Source: Patescibacteria group bacterium (GTDB lineage Bacteria; Patescibacteriota; Dojkabacteria; SC72). Taken from it: DNA of 6,621 nt. How positions within the stretch are numbered: position 1 is the first letter of the stretch; each line of letters begins with the position of its first letter. Positions 1 through 6,338 of this stretch are shown here, piece after piece. Position numbers and translations under genes: made by a program. The notes beneath the pieces were generated by a model. It did no database searches, had not been told where the DNA came from, and was given only the letters and a program-made list of their open reading frames with translations. The DNA is taken from contig DOZG01000052.1 of assembly GCA_003518125.1 (NCBI GenBank), positions 1 to 6,621 on the forward strand. Reading direction: 5' to 3'.

Positions 1-19
1 AAACTGTCACTTTAGTCGT

Positions 20-1285
20 ATGGACCTTCAAAAAATAATTGATCAGGTTTCTAAAAAGAAACTTAATGTATCTGACCTTTTAGACTCTTTGGTTAAAGAT
101 GCTTTCCAAAGAAAAGCCTCTGATATTCATATAGAGGCAAAAGAAGACGACAACCTCCTTATTAGGTACAGAATCGATGGTATCCTACGAGATATCATTA
201 CTATAGGAAATAACCTTGAAGAGAGCTTGATTTTTATAGTAAAAGTAAGAGCAAAACTAAGAACAGATATTCGTTTTGCTCCCCAAGATGGAAAGATTGT
301 TTTCAAGATTAACAGTGGGAAAAGTACTAAAACCAAAAAGAACAAACCTGATAGCTACGATGTAGATGGTAGAGTTTCTATCCTCCCAGTAACTTATGGT
401 GAAAAAGTTGTAATAAGGTTACTCTCCCAAGCCAATCGTTCTTTTGGCCTTATAGACCTAGGATTAGAATCCTCCGACTTAGCAAAAGTTGAGAAAAGCT
501 ACAAAGAACCATACGGATTAATCTTGGCAACCGGTCCTACAGGAAGTGGAAAAACAACTACACTCTACTCCATACTAAAGATCTTAAATACCAGAGACGT
601 TAACATTACTACGATTGAAGATCCTGTTGAATATGGAATTGAAGGAGTAAATCATATTCAAATTAATCCCAAAGGGGATCTAACTTTTGCTAATGGTTTA
701 CGATCCATACTTAGACAAGATCCTGACATTATCATGGTAGGAGAAATTAGGGATACGGAAACAGCAAGAATTACCGTAAATTCTGCACTAACAGGACATC
801 TAGTTCTCTCTACCTTACACGCAAATGACGCTATGTCAACAATACCTCGACTTCTAGATATGGGAATTGAATCTTTTCTAATCGCCTCTACTGTGAACAT
901 TATTATAACGCAAAGACTAGCTCGTAGACTCTGTCCACACTGTAAAGTCCAATACACCGTTGGAAAAGATAGTGAACATAAAGACAGCCTCAAATTAAGA
1001 CCTGATTTACAAAAATATTTGAGTAGTAAAGATAAACTTTTTAAGGCAGTTGGTTGTAGTAAATGTGATAATACAGGATACTCAGGAAGAATTGGTATTT
1101 ACGAAATACTACATATGAATAAGGAACTAAGAAATCTAATAATTAATGGATATAACAATGAAGACTTACTAAGCACAGCTCAAAAATACGGATTTAAACT
1201 TATGATAGAGGATGGAATTCATAAGCTTAAAGAAGGTATTATTGATATTACAGAATTAATGAAAGTTATTGCTATAAAAGAATGA
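20..1285 (+). CDS. pilB: Type IV pilus assembly / type II secretion ATPase (PilB/GspE family)
   Basis: This is the cytoplasmic hexameric ATPase that powers pilus extension. In the 421 residues seen, an ASDIHIE segment (33-39) opens the N2 domain. Walker A GPTGSGKT is at 172-179 (Lys178), the Asp box TIEDPVEY at 198-205, Walker B with GEIRD at 241-245 (Glu242), and the His box TGHLVLSTLHAND at 258-270. Two CxxC pairs (Cys305/308 and Cys346/349) form the zinc site typical of PilB/GspE and absent from the retraction ATPase PilT. Residues 99-110 are a lysine-rich insertion. The usual N-terminal domain of about 150 residues is missing. The frame is open from ATG 20 to the left edge, and no ribosome binding site precedes that ATG, so the true start may lie outside the window. 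A TAG in another frame at 13-15 could instead end an upstream gene just before ATG 20. The stop overlaps the next start as ATGA. The family call is firm; the N-terminus is not. Confidence 0.95.
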   Translation: MDLQKIIDQVSKKKLNVSDLLDSLVKDAFQRKASDIHIEAKEDDNLLIRYRIDGILRDIITIGNNLEESLIFIVKVRAKLRTDIRFAPQDGKIVFKINSGKSTKTKKNKPDSYDVDGRVSILPVTYGEKVVIRLLSQANRSFGLIDLGLESSDLAKVEKSYKEPYGLILATGPTGSGKTTTLYSILKILNTRDVNITTIEDPVEYGIEGVNHIQINPKGDLTFANGLRSILRQDPDIIMVGEIRDTETARITVNSALTGHLVLSTLHANDAMSTIPRLLDMGIESFLIASTVNIIITQRLARRLCPHCKVQYTVGKDSEHKDSLKLRPDLQKYLSSKDKLFKAVGCSKCDNTGYSGRIGIYEILHMNKELRNLIINGYNNEDLLSTAQKYGFKLMIEDGIHKLKEGIIDITELMKVIAIKE

Positions 1286-2382
1286 AAAAAGAGAAATCTG
1301 TTAAAGAAAAACAGCCAAAAGAACTAAGAAAATTACAACGTTCCTCTGTTTCTACATCCAACTTATTGATCTCAATAAAGTCACTAGCTGCATTACTAAA
1401 AGCAAGTCTACCACTTTCAGAAGCTGTGGAAACTATGTCTGGGCAATCCAATGATGAAAATCTTAACCATATCTACAAATACCTACATGGAGAAATTAAA
1501 AAAGGATCAACACTATCAGAAGCTATGAAGTTATTCCCAAAAGTCTTTCCAGAAACAATTGCATCCGTTGTAGATGCTGGAGAAAAAGGAGGGGCTCTTG
1601 AAGGCAATCTTGTATTTATTGCAGATTCTATAAAAAAAGAATATGAATTAAACCGTAAATTGAGAGGAGCCTTAATCTACCCTCTTATAATAATTTCTAT
1701 GACCATTGCCGAGTTTCTAGGAATGATCTTTATCGTTCTTCCAAAGTTAGAAGCTCTCTTCTTATCATTTCCAAATATCCCAAAACTTACCCTATATATT
1801 ATGAAAATAGCAGGATATATACGAACTAATTGGCTTATTGTTCTTGGGGTAATAATAGTTTTGGGAATTATAATAGGTTTGTTTCTCAAAACAAAACCTG
1901 GAAAAATTTTCATATCTTGGCTCTCTTTAAACTTCCCTATACTCAAAAAACTCTTCACCAGTAATATTCTTGCGTCCTTTTCTAGAACACTAAGTATATT
2001 ACTCTCAAGTGCAATACCCATTGAAACAGCCCTCTCAATCTCTGCATCAACTATGAGTAACTACATTTATTCAAAGATTCTTACACAGATACAACAAAAT
2101 GTTGTAGAAGGACAGAACCTCGCAGATTCTCTCTCACAACATCAGAAGTATTTTAACTCCTCCTTTATTAAAATGGTTGATATCGGTGAAATTAGTGGAA
2201 CTTTAGAAAACAACCTTATGTATTTACACGAATACTATGCTGATGATGTAACAGAGATGAGTAATAATATTATCACATTTATCGAACCCTTACTATTAAT
2301 CCTCGTTGGGGCGGTAATCGGATTACTTGGGATAACTATCCTAATGCCGATTTATCAACTTATGAACAGTATAAATGCATAA
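1282..2382 (+). CDS. pilC: Type IV pilus inner-membrane platform protein (PilC/GspF family)
   Basis: This polytopic membrane protein sits under the growing pilus and couples the ATPase to pilin insertion. It has 366 residues and two copies of the GspF cytoplasmic helical domain, at about 26-128 and 228-330. Each carries the family pattern of a G-x-x-L-x-x-A/S helix followed by a conserved glycine-glutamate turn: VDAGEKGGALEGN at 97-109 and VDIGEISGTLENN at 299-311. Hydrophobic spans lie at about 130-153, 184-203 and 331-357, giving the usual three-helix layout. The N-terminus is short and very basic (residues 1-20), and the protein is somewhat shorter than the common length of about 400 because the N-terminal extension is reduced. 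The start is fixed by the ATGA overlap with the ATPase gene. No Shine-Dalgarno motif is visible, so translational coupling is likely. Confidence 0.95.
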   Translation: MKKEKSVKEKQPKELRKLQRSSVSTSNLLISIKSLAALLKASLPLSEAVETMSGQSNDENLNHIYKYLHGEIKKGSTLSEAMKLFPKVFPETIASVVDAGEKGGALEGNLVFIADSIKKEYELNRKLRGALIYPLIIISMTIAEFLGMIFIVLPKLEALFLSFPNIPKLTLYIMKIAGYIRTNWLIVLGVIIVLGIIIGLFLKTKPGKIFISWLSLNFPILKKLFTSNILASFSRTLSILLSSAIPIETALSISASTMSNYIYSKILTQIQQNVVEGQNLADSLSQHQKYFNSSFIKMVDIGEISGTLENNLMYLHEYYADDVTEMSNNIITFIEPLLLILVGAVIGLLGITILMPIYQLMNSINA

Positions 2383-2839
2383 TGATAAACCAAAGAACAA
2401 TCTAAACGGATTTTCTATGTTTGAGTTACTAGTTACCATGGGTATTCTTATTATCCTATCAATCATTGTATTTCCAATTGCAACCCAACAGGCACAGAAA
2501 GCGAAACTTAGAAGTTATGCCTCTCAACTTACTGATGATATATATTTTCAACAACAGAATAGCTATCTTAAAAAAGAGGCTCGTGGAATAGAGTTAAGAA
2601 GTGATGGATATACACTCTTTATTGGTGAATCCCTAGTAGCTTCAATAGAAAATGATCCCCGTTCGTTCCCAAGAAACATAACCTTACAATCTATCAATCT
2701 GACACTTGGAAATCAGATTCTTTTTCCTGAGGGAGAATTCAAACCTTCCTCTTATGGTAACTTTGTGATATCTGATGGGTTCTATTCAATACAAATTTAT
2801 ATAAATGTAGAGGGTCTGATTGACTATGAAGATTTATAG
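2375..2839 (+). CDS. Type IV prepilin, GspH/FimT-like minor pilin
   Basis: The protein has 154 residues and a class III signal peptide. A short polar leader ends in NLNG (9-12), cleavage is predicted between Gly12 and Phe13, and the mature protein has Glu at +5 (Glu17). A hydrophobic helix of about 20 residues follows (13-33), then a polar helix (QQAQKAKLRSYASQ). The globular part has the GspH/FimT order: a helix with paired glutamines and a basic stretch, then beta strands starting with GIELRSDGYTLFIG (about 71-84). It has no cysteines, so a ComGC-type disulfide is not available. The start ATG overlaps the pilC stop by 8 bases (ATGCATAA). Another ATG at 2382 is out of frame and closes quickly. 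It is probably a minor, priming pilin; a role as major subunit cannot be excluded, since no obvious major pilin is present in the window. Confidence 0.85.
   Translation: MHNDKPKNNLNGFSMFELLVTMGILIILSIIVFPIATQQAQKAKLRSYASQLTDDIYFQQQNSYLKKEARGIELRSDGYTLFIGESLVASIENDPRSFPRNITLQSINLTLGNQILFPEGEFKPSSYGNFVISDGFYSIQIYINVEGLIDYEDL
2810..2814 (+). promoter_or_regulatory. Possible Shine-Dalgarno motif before the large pilin gene
   Basis: GAGGG lies inside the end of the preceding gene. It is about 5 bases before TTG 2820 and about 11 before ATG 2826. The spacing favours the TTG, while start-codon preference favours the ATG. It is the only purine-rich motif of this kind seen at any junction in the operon, so it may also be chance. 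Confidence 0.3.
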
Positions 2840-4736
2840 AAAAAAACTAAAAGGTTTTAGCTTAGCAGAATTAGTCCTGGCAGTAGGAATCTTTTCTATG
2901 ATAGCCTCCAGTCTCACTATATTGGTCATTGATTCTACAAGATCTTTACAAAATTCTAGATCTAGAGCAGAAGCCTCCTATTTTATCCAAGAGGTAAGAA
3001 ATGCATTGGTTAGTATAAAATCTGATTCTTGGTATAACCTTGCCCAATATACAGGAACAGGTCCAAAACACTTAACTTTCGAAAATTACAAATATTCCAT
3101 AGTAGAAGGTAGTGGAGAATATAATAATTTTACCTATGAATTCTCCGTTCATGATGCATTAAGAGACCTTAATCATGATTTAGTGTTCTCTGGAGGGATA
3201 ATAGATCCACACTCTCGCTTAATTCGCATCTCAATAACTTGGGAAGATACTTTAGGGAAATCTCATACACTTAATCCAGAAATTTATATAAATGATTGGA
3301 GTACAAACTCTCTAGTGTATACAACCGAATCTGATTTCACTCCTGGAGATCACTCCGGGACAGTCACTGCAAATGTTGAAGGAGGAGAACTCCATTTAGA
3401 AGAGCTCTTCTATCCTGATTGGTGTAATCCCGAATTAAGTTTTGCATCATATGACTTACCACAACAAGGAGTCGCTAAATCAATCTCTAATTACGGTGAT
3501 ATTGTCTATATAGGAACAGGAGAGAATGCATCTGGATTATCATTTATAGAAGTAACTGTAGATGATTCGAATCCCCCTATCGTTACCGTTGGAGATACTT
3601 TTGATGGGTATAAAGTAAATGATATCTTTGGGATAGAGAATCATGCTTACCTTGCTACAGATACCAACGCAAAAGAGGTCGTAATATTAGACTTGGACAA
3701 TACCCCTATAAGTGAAATCGGATATTTTGATAGCGCAGGGCCAGAAAACGCAAATACCATATTCGTATATGAGAATAAAGGTTTTGTGGGACATGGTAAT
3801 ACTCTAAGTATCTTTGACCTTACAAGTAAAACAGGAAGTAGAAATTTACTAACTTCCGTAGAGATAGGGGTTTCAACAGCAATAATCACAGACCTTTTTG
3901 TAGATGAACAATATATATATATGACACTGTCAGGAGCAGATCATGAGTTTGTTATATATGAATATGATCCAGATGTAATAAAAGTTGCATTTTCAGATCT
4001 AGGACCAATTAACTCTACCAGTTTATTTATATCAGAAGATACTCAACGTGCTTATATTGCAGCCAGTCAAAGTGTTCATGATGAGTTCTTCATTATAAAC
4101 ACCTCTATAAAAAGTGGTTCTCTCCCTATGGTTAGCTCAACTAATATTGATAACCTATCTATTAAAGGACTAGCTAATATAGATGAAAGAACCATTCTCG
4201 TTGGTAGTGGAGGACAAGAATATCTAGTACTTGATACTTCAGATGAAACCTCTCCTGTTATATGCGGAGGTAAAGATGTAAATACTGGAATAAATGCAAT
4301 TGCTCTTTCTAAACAAGGATATAAATTCTATTCATACATACTTACGGGAGATGCTAATGATGAATTTAAAATAATAGAGGGTGGTAGTGGTGGAGGTGGT
4401 GATAATGGTTACGGTTATGTCTCCTCTGGAACATATACCTCGGAAATATTTAACTCAACAAATCTCTCTTCTCAATATTATGTACTGGATCTTAAGGCAG
4501 ATATTCCGTTAGACACATCTTTGAATATTACTTTTAGAGCAAGTAATGACCCTTCTATGACTGGCATCTCATGGATTGGACCAGATGGAACTTCTGATAC
4601 CTCTTATATAGTTTCTGGAATATATGACCTACCTGATAATCTAATGGGCCAATATTTCCAATATCGTGCTATTTTTGAGTCTAATACAATAGTGACTCCT
4701 ATACTTAAAGAAATTGTCATTAATTATGAAAAATAG
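2826..4736 (+). CDS. Giant prepilin with seven-bladed propeller and C-terminal beta domain; putative pilus-tip adhesin
   Basis: This gene encodes 636 residues from ATG 2826; TTG 2820 would add two residues to the leader and leave the mature protein unchanged. The leader MKIYRKKLKG is cut before Phe11, with Glu15 at mature +5, followed by a hydrophobic helix (11-35). A pilin-like head occupies about 36-165. Residues 215-518 form seven repeats of about 32-48 residues, each with a hydrophobic strand, a D/E-N or D-E turn, a YIA-like strand and a final F/V-x-I-x-D-like strand. This is the style of LVIVD-type beta-propellers. A glycine linker (519-525) leads to a terminal beta domain (526-636) with the S-G-T-Y-T-S-E-I-F opening and YFQYRA strand seen in surface jelly-roll modules. 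Only two cysteines occur, Cys200 and Cys480. Ordinary minor pilins have about 150-200 residues, so the extra 450 are probably displayed at the pilus tip. By analogy with the propeller tip protein PilY1 an adhesive role is inferred; the ligand is unknown. Confidence 0.85.
   Translation: MKIYRKKLKGFSLAELVLAVGIFSMIASSLTILVIDSTRSLQNSRSRAEASYFIQEVRNALVSIKSDSWYNLAQYTGTGPKHLTFENYKYSIVEGSGEYNNFTYEFSVHDALRDLNHDLVFSGGIIDPHSRLIRISITWEDTLGKSHTLNPEIYINDWSTNSLVYTTESDFTPGDHSGTVTANVEGGELHLEELFYPDWCNPELSFASYDLPQQGVAKSISNYGDIVYIGTGENASGLSFIEVTVDDSNPPIVTVGDTFDGYKVNDIFGIENHAYLATDTNAKEVVILDLDNTPISEIGYFDSAGPENANTIFVYENKGFVGHGNTLSIFDLTSKTGSRNLLTSVEIGVSTAIITDLFVDEQYIYMTLSGADHEFVIYEYDPDVIKVAFSDLGPINSTSLFISEDTQRAYIAASQSVHDEFFIINTSIKSGSLPMVSSTNIDNLSIKGLANIDERTILVGSGGQEYLVLDTSDETSPVICGGKDVNTGINAIALSKQGYKFYSYILTGDANDEFKIIEGGSGGGGDNGYGYVSSGTYTSEIFNSTNLSSQYYVLDLKADIPLDTSLNITFRASNDPSMTGISWIGPDGTSDTSYIVSGIYDLPDNLMGQYFQYRAIFESNTIVTPILKEIVINYEK
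3468..4379 (+). repeat. Seven degenerate propeller-blade repeats within the large pilin
   Basis: The blades fall roughly at residues 215-261, 262-305, 306-349, 350-393, 394-441, 442-486 and 487-518. Matching cores are VYIGTG/LSFIEV, AYLATD/VVILDL, GFVGHG/LSIFDL, IYMTLSG/FVIYEY, AYIAAS/FFIINT, ILVGSG/YLVLDT and YSYILTG/FKIIEG. The repeats are clear at protein level only; the DNA is too diverged to look repeated. A strand just before the first blade (about 203-212) could close the ring. Confidence 0.7.
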
Positions 4737-5196
4737 ATTAAAAGGTATTACATTAATGGAAACCGTTCTATATATCGGCCTGTTTTCAGTAATCACACTC
4801 ATTATCCTTAACTTCATGCTTAGTCTGCAAGAAACAACTCTTCGTACAAAAAGAAAAAGTGATTTACATCAAGCATCAGAGTTTATGATTAGGCACTTAG
4901 ATTACAGCTTTACTAAGGCTCTCTCTATTAACGAATTAAATTCAGTATTTGAGAATAGTAATGGGGTACTTGAGCTTATGTTTGAATCTGGAAACAAACA
5001 ATATTATCTTACTGACTCTAAATTTTACTTTAATGGAACTTCGTTAACAACATCCTCTATACTAGTTTCTGATTTCTTTGTCACCCCGGTCTATACTGGT
5101 AGCTCTAACCTAACTGGAGTAAAAATTAATATGATTTTAATAAGTTCGGAAGATGTCAATTTTACTAAATCAGTTGATATTCTATTAGTATTATGA
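4726..5196 (+). CDS. Type IV prepilin-like minor pilin (GspJ/ComGF position)
   Basis: The protein has 156 residues from ATG 4726; a TTG at 4714 would lengthen the leader by four residues (MSLI). The leader MKNRLKG is followed by mature Ile8 at +1 and Glu12 at +5, then a hydrophobic helix (8-32), the hallmark of a class III signal. Isoleucine rather than phenylalanine at +1 is less common but tolerated by prepilin peptidases. The long polar helix after the membrane span (ETTLRTKRKSDLHQASEFM) and the FxFNGTSL-type beta hairpin resemble GspJ/ComGF-like minor pilins, but the head is too diverged for a firm subfamily. It has no cysteines. It overlaps the stop of the large pilin gene by 11 bases and shares an ATGA with the next gene. 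It probably belongs to the tip complex. Confidence 0.8.
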   Translation: MKNRLKGITLMETVLYIGLFSVITLIILNFMLSLQETTLRTKRKSDLHQASEFMIRHLDYSFTKALSINELNSVFENSNGVLELMFESGNKQYYLTDSKFYFNGTSLTTSSILVSDFFVTPVYTGSSNLTGVKINMILISSEDVNFTKSVDILLVL

Positions 5197-5576
5197 AATT
5201 AAAAGGCTACGTTGCTCTAACAGCGGTACTTGTCATGATTCCCCTACTACTACTAACAGGGATGGAATTACTCTACAGGAATATTACATTACTTAGTACT
5301 GCAAAAACTAACTATGATTGGCAAACTTTGAGAACATATTCAGAGACATGTTTAGAAGAATCCCTTTATAAACTTGTATTAGATGAAAATTATACTGGAG
5401 AATTTAATATTACCCAAGAAGATTGGACTTGTACTTCCAATATTACGGACATTACTGGAGAGGATGGATTCAAGTTAATTGTTCTAGAAACTTCCAACCC
5501 TGAAGGTATAAATATTCTTCTACAAAAGAAAGTAGATACAAATTACGATCCATTTAAGCTTTACAACATAGAGTGA
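5193..5576 (+). CDS. PilX/GspK-like minor pilin lacking Glu at +5
   Basis: The protein has 127 residues. It starts MKLKG followed by Tyr6 and a long hydrophobic helix (6-27), so it fits a prepilin signal. The residue at mature +5 is Thr10 instead of glutamate. Absence of Glu5 is characteristic of GspK, the pseudopilin that caps the tip, and of some PilX-like proteins. The head is small and has exactly two cysteines: Cys53 in TYSETCLEESLYKL and Cys80 in the EDWTCTSNI strand. The pattern of a Cys-x-E-E helix, then NYTGEFNI, then a second Cys is one I associate with small PilX-like proteins of Patescibacteria, and a disulfide is plausible. The gene begins in the ATGA overlap with its upstream neighbour and ends in a GTGA overlap with the peptidase gene, placing it last among the pilins as GspK is in many secretion operons. 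Confidence 0.75.
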   Translation: MKLKGYVALTAVLVMIPLLLLTGMELLYRNITLLSTAKTNYDWQTLRTYSETCLEESLYKLVLDENYTGEFNITQEDWTCTSNITDITGEDGFKLIVLETSNPEGINILLQKKVDTNYDPFKLYNIE

Positions 5577-6163
5577 AACGAATTACACCTTTAAAATCCT
5601 TTCTCCTATTACTCTACCTTACAACATCTCTCTACTATGTCATAAGGATTACCCAAGGTAATCCTCTCTCCTTAGAAACCCTCTTACTCTCTCTAATAGG
5701 GTGTATACTGATTGGGTCACTATTCTACCTAGCATATTTTGATCTGAAAGAGATGTCTGTTCACAATATAATATCTTTAATCTTAATGCTGTTTCTCTTC
5801 CTCTTAAATTTGTCCATATATTTTACTAAAGGAAGTGAATATTCTATCCTAATTGGGAATAACTTTGTTTTCTCCCCATACCAAAACTTTCTTTCTACAA
5901 TCATTCTAGGATCAATCTCTCAATTAATAGTTTTAGTAACAAAAGAAAAAGCATTAGGGTTAGGTGATGTAAGAATTGCAATTATATGTGGACTACTTAT
6001 TGGTTACCAAAACCTCTTTTTATGGACAAATATAACTGTTTTTTCTGCACTATTCTATGGATTAATTCTTGTAATCAAGAAAAAACGTTTTAAGGGAATC
6101 AAAATACCTTTTGTCCCTTTTATGGTATTAGGGGTTATAATAATCCTTTTATTAAAGGTATAA
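5573..6163 (+). CDS. pilD: Prepilin peptidase, family A24, without N-methyltransferase domain
   Basis: This is an integral-membrane aspartic protease that removes the leader peptides of the pilins encoded upstream. It has 196 residues and about six or seven hydrophobic spans. The two catalytic aspartates are visible: Asp57 in YFDLKEMSVHN (55-65, matching the family's D-x-R-x-x-x-I-P-N pattern) and Asp132 in GLGDVR (129-134, matching GxGDxK with Arg for Lys). Near the end, KIPFVPFM (177-184) matches the family's I-P-F-G-P-F motif with Val for Gly. The N-terminal zinc-binding domain of classic PilD, which methylates the new N-terminus, is absent, so the length is close to the stand-alone A24 domain. 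Translation starts at GTG 5573, overlapping the preceding stop as GTGA. No other start fits the coupling as well. Confidence 0.9.
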   Translation: MKRITPLKSFLLLLYLTTSLYYVIRITQGNPLSLETLLLSLIGCILIGSLFYLAYFDLKEMSVHNIISLILMLFLFLLNLSIYFTKGSEYSILIGNNFVFSPYQNFLSTIILGSISQLIVLVTKEKALGLGDVRIAIICGLLIGYQNLFLWTNITVFSALFYGLILVIKKKRFKGIKIPFVPFMVLGVIIILLLKV

Positions 6164-6180
6164 GGCTATGTAAAAGGATT
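6142..6180. terminator. Weak candidate terminator hairpin at the convergent junction
   Basis: AATCCTTTTA (6142-6151) and TAAAAGGATT (6171-6180) are perfect inverted repeats of 10 bases with a 19-base loop that contains the peptidase stop codon. A competing smaller hairpin pairs CCTTT (6145-6149) with AAAGG (6154-6158). The stem is AT-rich and no T-run follows on the plus strand. On the minus strand only a mixed AT stretch follows. It may end transcription of the convergent gene or may be chance. Confidence 0.3.
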
Positions 6181-6200
6181 CGGACATGCAATACGATAAC

Positions 6201-6338
6201 CTACTCACATCCTGCATCAATCAAACATTGCTCTTGTAACTCTTGTGTTGGTGTCAATTCACACATCGCACATAATTGTTGATGAATGCTCCCAGTTGTA
6301 TCATCTGCATCTTTAGAAGCTTCACTCAAATCAAAATT
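6201..6338 (-). pseudogene. Stranded C-terminal tail of the interrupted convergent gene
   Basis: Downstream of the TAG at 6339-6341 the same minus-strand frame stays open for 45 codons to a second TAG at 6201-6203. The translated tail begins NFDLSEASKDADD and ends with a cysteine cluster: CAMC, then QEQC, then GCE. This acid-rich, cysteine-bearing composition looks like real protein rather than noncoding sequence. I associate similar tails (CxxC, then E-C-L, then a final Cys) with small secreted proteins of Patescibacteria that have a body like the one upstream. No start codon with a ribosome site precedes it; an internal ATG encodes the Met of CAMC only. It is best read as the original C-terminus cut off by a nonsense change or an assembly error, or as a readthrough extension. 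Confidence 0.5.

Noticed and set aside
1..15. Possible C-terminal codons of an upstream gene (K-L-S-L then TAG)
   Set aside because: Four codons are too few to call a gene; it is used only as an argument about the ATPase start.
658..993. Minus-strand open frame inside the ATPase gene
   Set aside because: It is the antisense shadow of a strongly conserved coding region and its translation has no recognisable motif. The same applies to the minus-strand frames at 127-345, 1677-2021 and 3647-3889.
20..1285. Retraction ATPase PilT as the identity of the first gene, because of its short length
   Set aside because: The two CxxC pairs and the neighbouring pilC fit PilB/GspE, and PilT lacks the zinc site.
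3911..3922. (AT)6 tract inside the large pilin gene, a possible slippage site for phase variation
   Set aside because: It is short, encodes an ordinary Y-I-Y stretch in a blade strand, and is expected by chance in such AT-rich DNA.
20..6163. Alternative genetic code with UGA as glycine (SR1/Gracilibacteria)
   Set aside because: TGA ends the ATPase, the third and the fourth pilin genes exactly at start overlaps, and no in-frame TGA is needed inside any gene.
6164..6200. Small RNA, attachment site or promoter in the gap after the operon
   Set aside because: The gap has only 37 bases between convergent genes, and beyond the hairpin arm nothing recognisable is present.
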